Shown: positions 17,729 through 26,702 of the stretch, in pieces
Layout: each line of letters begins with the position of its first letter
Numbering within the stretch: the stretch's first letter is position 1
Assembly (NCBI RefSeq): GCF_001591505.1
Contig: NZ_BCVA01000021.1
Location: 1 to 64,000, forward strand
Direction: 5' to 3'
Origin: Neobacillus niacini NBRC 15566
GTDB taxonomy: Bacteria; Bacillota; Bacilli; Bacillales; Cytobacillaceae
Length of the DNA: 64,000 bases
Notes under the pieces: model-generated
Seen by the model: only the letters and a program-made list of their open reading frames with translations
Database searches by the model: none
Told to the model about the DNA's origin: nothing
Translations under genes and position numbers: made by a program

Positions 17729-18978
17729 GTAATAAGCTATGGCCAAAGAAAAAAATATCATGGTTATTCGATGTAATAGGTAGTGGTACTACACCTTCAG
17801 CACTAAATGAATTATATTATGACTCTCCAGATATGGCTTGGTTAAATACAGGTGATTTAACAGATAATTATATAGAAAAAACATCTAAATACGTGTCTCA
17901 GCAAGCATTAGATGAATTTTCAGCCTTAACTGTTTTTCCTAAAGATTCTTTAGTTATGGCTATGTATGGGGCAACCATTGGTAAACTAGGCATAACTAGA
18001 TATGAAACAACTACTAATCAAGCATGTTGTGTGTTATCAAAACCTAGAGAAGTTATTACTAAATTTATTTTTTATTGGTTAATGGGACATCGTGCAGAAA
18101 TCATTAATCTTTCTCAAGGTGGAGGACAGCCAAATATTAGTCAAGGTATTATTCGAGATATCAGAATAGCTGTACCACCAGTAGAACTGCAAAATAAAAT
18201 AGTAACTTTTATTGATAATAAATTTGAAGAAACTAATCAATTAATTGATAAAAAAGAAAAGATGATTAATCTTTTAGAACAACAACGTCAATCAATCATC
18301 ACAGAAGCTGTGACAAAAGGTTTAAATCCGAATGCGAGAATGAAAGATTCAGGTGTTGAGTGGATAGGTGAGATTCCTGAGCATTGGGAAGTTAAACCAC
18401 TATATAGTTTATATAAAGAAAACAAATTGAAAAATAAGGGGAATGTAATTACAAATGTTCTTTCGTTAAGTTATGGGAAAATTAAGCGTAGAGATGTAGA
18501 GTCGAATTTTGGGTTACTACCAGATTCATTCGAAACTTATCAAATAATACAAAAAGACGATATTGTTTTAAGACTAACCGATTTACAAAATGATAAGAGA
18601 AGTTTGCGTGTCGGATTAGTAAATGAAGAAGGGATTATTACATCTGCTTATTTAGGTTTGAAACAATCTAATAAGTCAATCTCTGAATATACTTATTACT
18701 TATTGCATTCGTATGACTTAACAAAAGTATTTTATGGATTAGGGAGTGGAGTAAGACAATCTATGGGGTTTACTGAAATGAAGAAACTACCTATTTTATT
18801 ACCGCCACTTGAAGAACAGTTTGAAATTATTAATCAATTAAAAGTAAAAGTTTTGGCAAATGAACAACTAATTGATATGTTAAAAACACAAATTGAGAAA
18901 CTCAAAGAATACCGCCAGTCCCTAATCTACGAAGCGGTAACAGGAAAAATTGATGTACGTGATATGGAACTTGATTAA
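17725..18978 (+). CDS. hsdS: type I restriction-modification specificity subunit HsdS
   Basis: 417 aa with the usual two target-recognition domains (about 1-150 and 205-350). Each is followed by a conserved helical spacer: VELQNKIVTFIDNKFEETNQ after the first, LEEQFEIINQLKVK after the second. The second domain opens with GEIPEHWEVKPL, typical of the family. The ATG overlaps the hsdM stop. TRD sequences define the bipartite target, which cannot be read from sequence alone. Its lower GC and different codon use compared with hsdM and hsdR fit the known exchange of hsdS genes. Confidence 0.92.
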   Translation: MSNKLWPKKKISWLFDVIGSGTTPSALNELYYDSPDMAWLNTGDLTDNYIEKTSKYVSQQALDEFSALTVFPKDSLVMAMYGATIGKLGITRYETTTNQACCVLSKPREVITKFIFYWLMGHRAEIINLSQGGGQPNISQGIIRDIRIAVPPVELQNKIVTFIDNKFEETNQLIDKKEKMINLLEQQRQSIITEAVTKGLNPNARMKDSGVEWIGEIPEHWEVKPLYSLYKENKLKNKGNVITNVLSLSYGKIKRRDVESNFGLLPDSFETYQIIQKDDIVLRLTDLQNDKRSLRVGLVNEEGIITSAYLGLKQSNKSISEYTYYLLHSYDLTKVFYGLGSGVRQSMGFTEMKKLPILLPPLEEQFEIINQLKVKVLANEQLIDMLKTQIEKLKEYRQSLIYEAVTGKIDVRDMELD

Positions 18979-18993
18979 GTGAGGTGAGTTGTG

Positions 18994-21984
18994 ATGGCAG
19001 TGGACACTTCAGAAAAAGGCTTTGAAGCTAATATAGAAGTAGCATTAGTTGCGAATGGCTATAAAAAGCGTGTGCTAGAAGGTGAGGAAAGCAGTTCTTT
19101 CAAGCAGCATGCCATCGATGTAGAAGAGCTATTTTCTTTTTTAGAGGATACGCAGGAAAAACGTATGCGTACGCTAGAGAAATCGTATGGTCCTTCTTAT
19201 AAAGAAGAAGTTTTAAAACGTATTAAAGACCAGCTACATCGCCAAGGTTTGGTCGAATGTTTACGTAAAGGTATTAAAGACCGTGGTGTGACATTACAGC
19301 TTGCGTATAATAAGCCACCTACGGATATGAATAAAACATTAAATGAGCAGTATGGGAAAAACCGCTTTAAAATTGCTCGCCAAGTGTATTACAGTGATAA
19401 GCATAACAATAGCTTAGATATGGTGCTATTTTTAAACGGTTTGCCGCTTGTTGTGATGGAACTTAAAAATCCATTAACAAATCAAACAGTTGAACATGCG
19501 ATGAAGCAGCTAAAGAATGACCGCGATCCACGTGAGCAGCTATTTAAATTTAATGAGCGTGTTGCCGTTTACTTTGCTGTTGACCCAGATGAAGTATTTA
19601 TGACGACAAAGCTTGATAAAGGCAAAACATACTTCCTACCATTTAACAAAGGCAATAAAGGTGGGAAAGGTAATCCGTTAACTTACGGTGACAATTATCG
19701 TACGCATTATTTATGGGAAGAAATTTTAGCCCCAGATAGTTTGCTCGACATTTTATACCGCTTCATCTTTATTAAGAAGGACGACATTAAAGATTCAAAC
19801 GGTGAAACTATTGGTGAGCGTCAAATGCTCATTTTCCCCCGTTTCCATCAGCTTGATGTTGTACGTAAGTTAGAAACAGATGTTGCACAAAAGCTTGTCG
19901 GTCATAATTATTTAATTCAGCACTCTGCGGGATCGGGCAAGACGAACTCGATTTCGTGGCTTGCACACCGTTTAGCGAAGCTACATAACGAGGACAATGA
20001 ATCAATTTTTAGTAGTGTGATCGTTATTACCGATCGCCGAGTGTTAGATAAGCAATTACAAGATGCGGTGTACCAGCTAGAGCATAAAGCAGGGATGGTA
20101 GAGCCGATTGATAAAGATTCAGAGCAATTAGCACGTGCCATTAATAATGAGACACGTATTATTATTACAACGCTTCAAAAGTTCCCGTTCATTTTAGAAA
20201 AAGTAGCGGGCTTAGAGCGTAAAAAGTATGCGGTCATTATTGATGAGGCGCACTCATCCCAAGGTGGTAAAGCTTCAACTGCATTAACAAATGTGTTATC
20301 GGATAAAACGTTAGAAGCAGCTTATGAGGAAGACCGTATTGCGGAAGAAAACTTAGATGATGTGGACGAAAAAATCGTTGAAGCAATCATGAAAAGTGGT
20401 AAGCAAGATAACGTATCTTTCTTTGCATTTACGGCGACACCAAAGCCCAAGACATTAGAGAAATTCGGTACAGTTGGTGTAGATGGTAAGCCAGTAGCAT
20501 TCCATCAGTACACAATGCGACAAGCAATTGAAGAAGGATTTATTTTAGATGTACTTGAAAACTATACGACCTATAAAACGTTCTGGAAAATTGCAAAGAC
20601 TGTAGACGATGATCCAGAGGTATCACAAAAACAAGCAACGAAAAAGCTAGCACAATACGTGTCACTTCATCCACATAGCATCGCACAAAAAACAGAAATT
20701 ATTATCGAGCATTATCGTAATTTCGTACAGCGCAAAATTGGCGGCCGTGCAAAGGCAATGGTTGTAACAGCGAGCCGTTTACATGCAATACGTTACAAAA
20801 TGGCTTTCGATAAGTATATTAATGAAATGGGCTACAATGATTTAAAAACAGTAGTTGCTTTTTCAGGTACTGTGAAAGATGGTGAAATTAATTATACCGA
20901 GCCAGAAATGAATCAGTTTTCTGAAAAAGAGTTACCTGAAAAATTTAACTCTGACGAATACAAAGTGCTGCTTGTAGCGGAAAAATATCAAACTGGATTT
21001 GATGAACCACTGTTGCACACAATGTATGTAGACAAGCCATTAAGCGGTATTAAGGCGGTGCAAACGCTATCTCGTTTAAATCGTACATGCCCTGGTAAAG
21101 ACGATACATTCGTATTGGATTTTGTAAATGACCCAGAAGACATGAAAGCTTCTTTCCAGCCTTATTATGAATCGACAAGTCTATCAGAAATTACTGATCC
21201 GAATATCCTTTATGATATGCAGGCCGAGCTAGAACCATATCAAGTGTTTACGGAAGAAGAAGTGCAAAGGGTAAATGAGCTTGAGGTAATAGGCGATGTG
21301 AAGAAGTCTACGAAGGCTCAAGCCGAGTTAAATTCGGTTCTCGATAAAGGTGTGGAGCGTTTTAAGAAGCTTTCGGGAGAAGAACAATTCGCATTTAAAC
21401 AAGTGGCTACGAAATATACACGTACGTATGGCTTTGTACTACAAGTTGTAACATTTATCGATTTAGATCTACACAAGCAATATATTTACCTGAAGTACTT
21501 GTTACGTAAATTGCCACGTGGTCGAGGTGATAAGGACGTTTACTTGGCGGATGATGCAGCACTTGAATACTACCGCAATCAAAAAGTATTTGAAGGCAGC
21601 ATTGAGCTTGAGAAAACGGGTGGTGTAGAACTTGATCCACAGAAACACGGAGCTGGTGGTGCACCTGAAGACGAAAAAGTACGATTATCGAGTATTTTAG
21701 ATAAGTTAAATGAGCGTTTTGGCACGCAATTCACAGAAACAGATTTCCTTTCTCGTGAGCAAGTGAAAGAGGACATGTTAAATGATAAAGACCTTCGCCA
21801 AAAAGCAAAAAATAACACAAAAGAAAACTTCAAATTCGCCTTTGAAAAATCCTTTATGGACTTCGTTATTGACCGTATGAGCAGCAATCAAGAGTTCTTT
21901 ATGAAGATACTAGAGAACGACGAGTTTAAGACGTATATTATGGAAGATATGATGAATGAGGTTTATGGCGAAGTGAATAGTTAG
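18994..21984 (+). CDS. hsdR: type I restriction enzyme motor/endonuclease subunit HsdR
   Basis: ATP-dependent translocase and endonuclease of the type I system, 996 aa. An N-terminal PD-(D/E)XK nuclease has DMVLFLNGLPLVVMELKNP (about 145-163, catalytic D...E-x-K). The SF2 motor has Walker A SAGSGKT (about 308-314), DEAH (about 416), FTATP (about 477) and a motif VI-like ALSRLNR-type segment (LSRLNRTCPGKD). ATG 18994 has AGGTGA 6 bp upstream and is preferred over the GTG at 18991. It follows hsdS by 15 bp. All three subunits are intact, so the system looks functional. Confidence 0.93.
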   Translation: MAVDTSEKGFEANIEVALVANGYKKRVLEGEESSSFKQHAIDVEELFSFLEDTQEKRMRTLEKSYGPSYKEEVLKRIKDQLHRQGLVECLRKGIKDRGVTLQLAYNKPPTDMNKTLNEQYGKNRFKIARQVYYSDKHNNSLDMVLFLNGLPLVVMELKNPLTNQTVEHAMKQLKNDRDPREQLFKFNERVAVYFAVDPDEVFMTTKLDKGKTYFLPFNKGNKGGKGNPLTYGDNYRTHYLWEEILAPDSLLDILYRFIFIKKDDIKDSNGETIGERQMLIFPRFHQLDVVRKLETDVAQKLVGHNYLIQHSAGSGKTNSISWLAHRLAKLHNEDNESIFSSVIVITDRRVLDKQLQDAVYQLEHKAGMVEPIDKDSEQLARAINNETRIIITTLQKFPFILEKVAGLERKKYAVIIDEAHSSQGGKASTALTNVLSDKTLEAAYEEDRIAEENLDDVDEKIVEAIMKSGKQDNVSFFAFTATPKPKTLEKFGTVGVDGKPVAFHQYTMRQAIEEGFILDVLENYTTYKTFWKIAKTVDDDPEVSQKQATKKLAQYVSLHPHSIAQKTEIIIEHYRNFVQRKIGGRAKAMVVTASRLHAIRYKMAFDKYINEMGYNDLKTVVAFSGTVKDGEINYTEPEMNQFSEKELPEKFNSDEYKVLLVAEKYQTGFDEPLLHTMYVDKPLSGIKAVQTLSRLNRTCPGKDDTFVLDFVNDPEDMKASFQPYYESTSLSEITDPNILYDMQAELEPYQVFTEEEVQRVNELEVIGDVKKSTKAQAELNSVLDKGVERFKKLSGEEQFAFKQVATKYTRTYGFVLQVVTFIDLDLHKQYIYLKYLLRKLPRGRGDKDVYLADDAALEYYRNQKVFEGSIELEKTGGVELDPQKHGAGGAPEDEKVRLSSILDKLNERFGTQFTETDFLSREQVKEDMLNDKDLRQKAKNNTKENFKFAFEKSFMDFVIDRMSSNQEFFMKILENDEFKTYIMEDMMNEVYGEVNS

Positions 21985-21998
21985 CTTTTTAGTTTGGA

Positions 21999-22038
21999 CG
22001 GAGTTAAGAATTTAATCTTTTGGTTAGTCTTGGCTCCG
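21999..22038 (+). terminator. hairpin after hsdR
   Basis: ACGGAG...CTCCGT with additional inner pairing (TTAAGA/TCTTGG). There is little U-tract, so it may be a weak terminator. Confidence 0.4.
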
Positions 22039-22071
22039 TTACTTATATAATTTACAGAAAGGAAGTTTTTA

Positions 22072-22710
22072 TTGACGTGTTATTACGACTCTAATAAGGT
22101 AGATATTTCGTCTATTACTATTGATTATAAGCAAAATATTATACCGGGTGTGGATTTAAGATATAGCTTATCAATTCCTTTTAAAAACCGAAGGGAAGGT
22201 ATTACAGTTATAGTAATATTAATGAACCCAGCAGAAGCTGATTTGAATATCTCAGATAAAACTGTAAATAAATTAATAGATTTCTTTTTTAATTACTCTA
22301 TTGACGGAAATCAAGTGAAGCAGCTTCATATCGGAAACATTATACCTATTTATGCACAAAAATCAGCAGATACATTATTAAAATTAAAAGGCTTATATAG
22401 TACAAATCTTTTAGAACCTGTCCAAAAGAATAATATTAATAAAGTGAGTTCAATTATGAGTCATTCAGATATAGTGGTGTTTGCATGGGGAAAACCTGAT
22501 GTAAAAACAATACATAATATTTATTATTATTCTCAAGTGTATAAAATCATAGAAGTAATTTCGAACATGGAAAAAGATATTTATGTATTTAATATGAGAA
22601 ATACAAACACAAAATTTACCGAACATGGTGATCCAAGGCACGCTGGATGGTCAGCAATTTTAAATGGTTTAGTCAAAACAAGTATTGATGAATTATTAGG
22701 ATTAAATTAA
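22072..22710 (+). CDS. DUF1643 family protein
   Basis: 212 aa starting at TTG 22072 after GAAAGGAAG. The family pattern is present: a short N-terminal strand region, VILMNPAEADLNISDKTVNK (about 45-64), NIIPIYAQKSADTL (about 90), VFAWGKP (about 139) and a final GDPRHAGW (about 188-195). DUF1643 proteins are of unknown biochemical function and are often found near phage, mobile and restriction genes. Here it follows hsdR by 87 bp and may be a passenger of the same defence block. Confidence 0.8.
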   Translation: MTCYYDSNKVDISSITIDYKQNIIPGVDLRYSLSIPFKNRREGITVIVILMNPAEADLNISDKTVNKLIDFFFNYSIDGNQVKQLHIGNIIPIYAQKSADTLLKLKGLYSTNLLEPVQKNNINKVSSIMSHSDIVVFAWGKPDVKTIHNIYYYSQVYKIIEVISNMEKDIYVFNMRNTNTKFTEHGDPRHAGWSAILNGLVKTSIDELLGLN

Positions 22711-23052
22711 AGGGGGAGTAGTGCCGCTATAGAAAAGGACCAGTAAAGGTAAATGTTGATTTTCTTCTTTAAATAGCTGTCAGGTGTATTTATTCGACTT
22801 ACACCCTAGCTATTGATTATGGGGCTATAAAGCAAGGGTTATTAACATATTGCCACTACCAACCTTATTTACTCAGAACTTTGACCGTTATTTCGACTTT
22901 GACTATCGGTATCTATTGCAGTGAAGAATCCTTATTTATCAAGGGTTCTTTTTTTATGTAGAAAATTTTGTAGATAAAGGTTTTAAAGTATAACTAAAAT
23001 TAAATACAAATAATGTATAATTAAATAAGTTCAATTTATAGGAGTGATTTGC
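22711..23052. other. intergenic stretch with terminator and hairpin
   Basis: Contains AGGTGTA/TACACC arms near 22780-22808 and the terminator at 22925-22955. A TATAAT at 23016-23021 preceded by TG would suit an extended -10 promoter for the SIR2 gene. No gene seen. Confidence 0.4.
22925..22955 (+). terminator. rho-independent terminator
   Basis: AGAATCCTT (22925-22933) pairs with AAGGGTTCT (22941-22949), followed by TTTTTT. Confidence 0.75.
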
Positions 23053-25509
23053 ATGGAGTTAGAAGAAGTTATTGATCATATACTAAATGGCGATGGAATA
23101 CTCTTTTTGGGTGCTGGATTTTCTAGAGATGCTGTAAATGTAGAAGGTAATAATATGCCAGATGCATCTGAACTTAGTAAACTATTATGTGGGGAGCTTG
23201 GAGTTAAGATAAATAATAACTTAGCAAAAGTGTCAAATCATTACTTGAAAAGCTCTAGTGTTAGTAAAGAGGAATTAGAACAAAGGAAGTTAAATCTAGT
23301 TACATACATACAAAATTTATATTTTACACGTGAAGTAAAAGGATATCATAAATCAATTATTAATCGCCCATGGAGAAGAATATATACAACTAATTATGAT
23401 GATGTAGTAGAAAAATCGAGTAAAGACAGAATTAAGATTTTTAATATGAATACGGATACTAATATAATTTTAAAAAACCCTGGAATAGTACATCTCAATG
23501 GATATTGTAGAACTGTTACAACGGATTCATTGGACAATGAATTTAAATTGACTCAGAGAAGCTATTTATCCGATTCGTTTTTAAATAGTAGTTCTTATCA
23601 AGCATTCAAGCATGATGTTAAAAATTCAAAGGTAGTTGTATTTATTGGAGTTTCTTTAGATTCGGATTTAGATATCCAAAGATTAATATTAGCTAATAAG
23701 GGAAATAAAGAAAAAATAGTCTTTATCGATAGACCATTAAAAGAAGGGGAAGAAGTTGATGAAATTGAAGATTCTACAAAGTTGGAGTTAGGTATTCAAT
23801 ATAAGATAGGTGCCCAAAATTTTGGCGAAATGATAGCAACACAATCAAAAAGTTTTAAAAAACTTGAAAATAAAATTGATTGGAAAACATTTGTAAAAAT
23901 AAGAGATGATAAAAGTTATGTACATAAAGAATTAGATGAAACAGATATATGGAACTTCTTATTTACAGGAGAAATCAATGATAGCTTTATTAGAAATAAT
24001 ATTGATAATAATGAATACTTTGTTCAAAGAACAAAGATTAATAAAATAATAGACGAAGTATTAAATAATAAATTTCAAATTAGTGTAGTTCATTCTAACT
24101 TAGGAAATGGAAAAACAGTTGCACTAAAAACATTAGCTTATAAATTAGCAGAGAGCATAGAGGTTTTCCAATTTGATAAATTAATGGATAATTGGGAATT
24201 AGAGATTGAAGAAATAATAAAATTAGAAGGTCGTAAGGTTATAATAATCGATAATTATAATAACAATATTGAAGTGCTAAATAAAATACTGGAAACTATT
24301 GATGATAATATTAGTATCATTATTTCAGGGAGAACTTATATTGTTAAAAACCTTTACTATAGGTTAACCAAGAGAATAGATGAAGAGAAAATATGTGAAT
24401 ATGATTTAAATAAGCTTTCAAGAACTGATTTAAATAAATTTGCTCAATATTTAATTGAGAGAAGATTTACACCTGTTTTTAAAGAAAATGCAGATACAGT
24501 AAAAGATATTTTAGTAAAAAGTTGTGGTGAAAAACTATCACAAATATTATTATTTCTAATTAAGTCTCCTAATATTCGTAGAGAAATTGACAAGAAAGTG
24601 GCTTCAGTAATTTCAAATGAAGTAAAAAAAGAATCATTACTAGCAATTATAATTAATAATACTGTACCTTTAGATTTGAGTTTTGAGGATATAATTGAGC
24701 TATTGGAAAATTATAATGAAATTTCATATATCGAAAGAGATGAAGATTTTTCTGAGTTTGTAGATGTTTATAACGATGAAATAAGAATGAAATCTTCAGT
24801 TTTATCATCGTATATTTTAGAAAGCAACGATTTTAATCAGGAGTTACTGGGTGTGTTAAAAAGAATGATTGATAACGCTTCAAGATTATCACCTAGTGAA
24901 TGTGAAAAGGTTAGACAAAAGTTAATTTCAGTATCTACAATGAGAAAACTATTAGTGAAAAATAAAAATTATAATGATAATGATGTCGACAAAATTATAT
25001 TAAGTTATTATAGTCAATTTGATGCTTATCCCGAATATAGTAACAACATATTTTTCTGGTTACAATATGGCATGGCTGCTGTAGATGCAAAAGAATATAT
25101 GCGGGCTCAAACATATTTTGAAAACTCATTCAAAGTTGCGAAAAAAGTACAAAAAGGAAGTGATTTTGATACTTATCAGGTAGATACTCAATATGGAAGA
25201 TTTTTATTAGAACGAGGTCTTAATGAAGATGTAGTTGATTCTGCGGATGATTTGATTAAGTCTTTAGATTATTGGATAAAAGCCTTTGTACAAAGGCCTG
25301 AACAATATTTTTATATCTCAAATCAATTTAAATTAATTGAACCATTTATGGTGAAATATATATTATCTTGGAATTCGAAACAAAAAGAAGCAATTAGGAA
25401 ACGCTTAAAATATTTAAAAAATAAATATTCTGTAAAGAATCAAACAAAGATTATAGACGATTTAAATAAATTAGAACTAATTTTATTCAATTCTCTTGTT
25501 ACTCAATAA
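23053..25509 (+). CDS. SIR2-domain / P-loop NTPase (STAND-like) defence-type protein
   Basis: 818 aa from ATG 23053 with GGAGTG upstream; the GTG at 23044 overlaps that site. An N-terminal SIR2-like NAD-hydrolase domain (about 1-250) has FLGAGFSRDA, the TTNYDD motif, IVHLNGY (the His of the NADase site) and VVFIGVSLDSD. A P-loop NTPase follows, with Walker A SNLGNGKT (about 348) and Walker B KVIIIDNYNNN (about 395). The helical C-terminal third (about 650-818, ALAAVDAKEYMRAQ-like) suggests TPR-type sensing repeats. SIR2-STAND proteins deplete NAD+ on phage infection; that role is inferred here. It is a single-gene unit downstream of the type I system. Confidence 0.8.
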   Translation: MELEEVIDHILNGDGILFLGAGFSRDAVNVEGNNMPDASELSKLLCGELGVKINNNLAKVSNHYLKSSSVSKEELEQRKLNLVTYIQNLYFTREVKGYHKSIINRPWRRIYTTNYDDVVEKSSKDRIKIFNMNTDTNIILKNPGIVHLNGYCRTVTTDSLDNEFKLTQRSYLSDSFLNSSSYQAFKHDVKNSKVVVFIGVSLDSDLDIQRLILANKGNKEKIVFIDRPLKEGEEVDEIEDSTKLELGIQYKIGAQNFGEMIATQSKSFKKLENKIDWKTFVKIRDDKSYVHKELDETDIWNFLFTGEINDSFIRNNIDNNEYFVQRTKINKIIDEVLNNKFQISVVHSNLGNGKTVALKTLAYKLAESIEVFQFDKLMDNWELEIEEIIKLEGRKVIIIDNYNNNIEVLNKILETIDDNISIIISGRTYIVKNLYYRLTKRIDEEKICEYDLNKLSRTDLNKFAQYLIERRFTPVFKENADTVKDILVKSCGEKLSQILLFLIKSPNIRREIDKKVASVISNEVKKESLLAIIINNTVPLDLSFEDIIELLENYNEISYIERDEDFSEFVDVYNDEIRMKSSVLSSYILESNDFNQELLGVLKRMIDNASRLSPSECEKVRQKLISVSTMRKLLVKNKNYNDNDVDKIILSYYSQFDAYPEYSNNIFFWLQYGMAAVDAKEYMRAQTYFENSFKVAKKVQKGSDFDTYQVDTQYGRFLLERGLNEDVVDSADDLIKSLDYWIKAFVQRPEQYFYISNQFKLIEPFMVKYILSWNSKQKEAIRKRLKYLKNKYSVKNQTKIIDDLNKLELILFNSLVTQ

Positions 25510-25549
25510 TAAATTTCTAGTTATTAACTTTATAATGCCCTTATTTATC

Positions 25550-25959
25550 TCTCTTAGTTCCTTAATTACATGTATATAAACTTTACTTGTAATAGGGTAT
25601 CTTTATGACCTAGAATCTCAGACTCAACAGCTATGTCTACTCATTTATAAATCAGGATACTTCCAAAAGTATGAATTGACCATGCATCATAATTAAAGGT
25701 GTAATACCTAGATGTATGCACGTCTTAAGGATTGATTTACAGAGTTAATAGATACTATACCTTCAATGTAAGGATAAAAAATCTGATTCAGCGGATTTTC
25801 TATTTTAAATTGTTCGAAGAGTTGTTGTTGCTGAATTATAAAATCATATAACATATTAGAATCAACTTCATCTATAGAGATTGTTCTTTGAGAAGAATAT
25901 GTCTTAGTCTCTTTAAAGCCACTATGGCTAACGTATCTCAACTTAATTACCCTGACCAT
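25550..25959 (-). pseudogene. decayed tyrosine recombinase (integrase) C-terminal part
   Basis: The minus-strand frame 25708-25959 reads like the middle of a phage-type tyrosine integrase: TKTYSSQRTISID, QQQLFEQFKI, IFYPYIEGIVSINSVNQSLRRA. Past its stop, a shifted frame gives HTFGSILIYK and VESEILGHKDT, the usual HT-x2-SLL and LGHKD catalytic region with stops and substitutions. The N-terminus is missing. It lies 0.1 kb from a tmRNA-3'-end-like fragment, a classic target of such integrases. Confidence 0.65.
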
Positions 25960-26064
25960 CGTATTATCTTATATTTAGATGAATCTATTATTTTTGTAGG
26001 TCCTTGTCTCCGAATTGGTGTTTTTAAGAAAACCGATGTTAGTAATTTATAAAATACATAAAAA

Positions 26065-26128
26065 GGCTACGTGAATACTGATGTGAAGCTGTTTCAGGAA
26101 AAGTCGGGTTCGACTCCCGCCGACTCTA
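26065..26128 (+). ncRNA. tmRNA (ssrA) 3'-end-like fragment, candidate attachment scar
   Basis: GGCTACG at 26065, GTTTCAGGA at 26091, then AGTCGGGTTCGACTCCCGCC and GACTCTA. The TTCGACT T-loop in a GGG/CCC stem and the preceding order match the 3' third of Bacillus tmRNA (GGCTACG...GTTTCTGGACGTGGGTTCGACTCCCACC). The CCA end is absent and no 5' half precedes it, so this is not a working gene but probably the duplicated target left by an integrase. A tRNA fragment is the alternative. Confidence 0.5.
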
Positions 26129-26339
26129 TTTAATTCTCGGTTATTTAGTGAAGAAAAGGCAGTAGGCTGGGAAGGAGACGAATCAGCAGAAGTGAAACTT
26201 ACGAAGTAATTAATTTAAAGCGGTCATTAAAGAAAAGATTTAAGGGGAGCTACAGTCCTTCATTCATATAACGGTATCCTAATGAAAAAGATGACGTTTC
26301 ATGTATTGCTTGAGAAAATGAGCCTTTAAAGTTCATTTT

Positions 26340-26545
26340 CAAGACCGCGTGCAAGTAAGGATAATTCGTATTAGGAAGCGATATTTCACACATTTAAATA
26401 TCGTCCAAAGTTTCCAAGTAAAGGCTTTGAAACTTTGGATCAAGCAAGGAAATGGGCAAGTGAATTTTTTACTGGTACAACGAAAAATCGTCTACCAGAA
26501 TTTTTTATAACAACAAAGAAAATCTACTTGAAACTGAGGAGTGCA
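26340..26545 (+). pseudogene. IS3-family transposase OrfB C-terminal remnant
   Basis: The frame from 26396 gives KYRPKFPSKGFETLDQARKW, matching the C-terminal rve region of IS3-type transposases (KYRPxFPxKxFxTxxEARxW). After SEFF the homology moves to another frame (FYWYNEKSS, for the usual WYNxEHRHS) and is lost. No inverted repeats of an intact element were found. A small scar of a former insertion sequence. Confidence 0.6.
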
Positions 26546-26548
26546 TTA

Positions 26549-26575
26549 AACCCAACTCAAAATTGGGTTCTTTTT
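26549..26575 (+). terminator. rho-independent terminator
   Basis: AACCCAA (26549-26555) pairs with TTGGGTT (26563-26569), followed by CTTTTT. Confidence 0.7.
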
Positions 26576-26702
26576 ATACAGGCAAGTGCTACTCTGATAG
26601 TTTCTTTTAATTGTATGCACTATCAACTCCTCACACGTTGAGTGCGTCTCGCAGATAGTTTTAAAAGAAGCAGCAGACCCCAAATAGGGGATTCTGCTGC
26701 GT

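Noticed and set aside
26065..26128. Complete tRNA or tmRNA gene
   Set aside because: Only the T-arm and 3' side are present; no 5' acceptor half, D-arm or anticodon arm can be found upstream.
26404..26437. Inverted repeat TCCAAAGTTTC...GAAACTTTGGA
   Set aside because: It lies inside the IS3 transposase remnant and has no partner elsewhere; probably coincidence of coding sequence.
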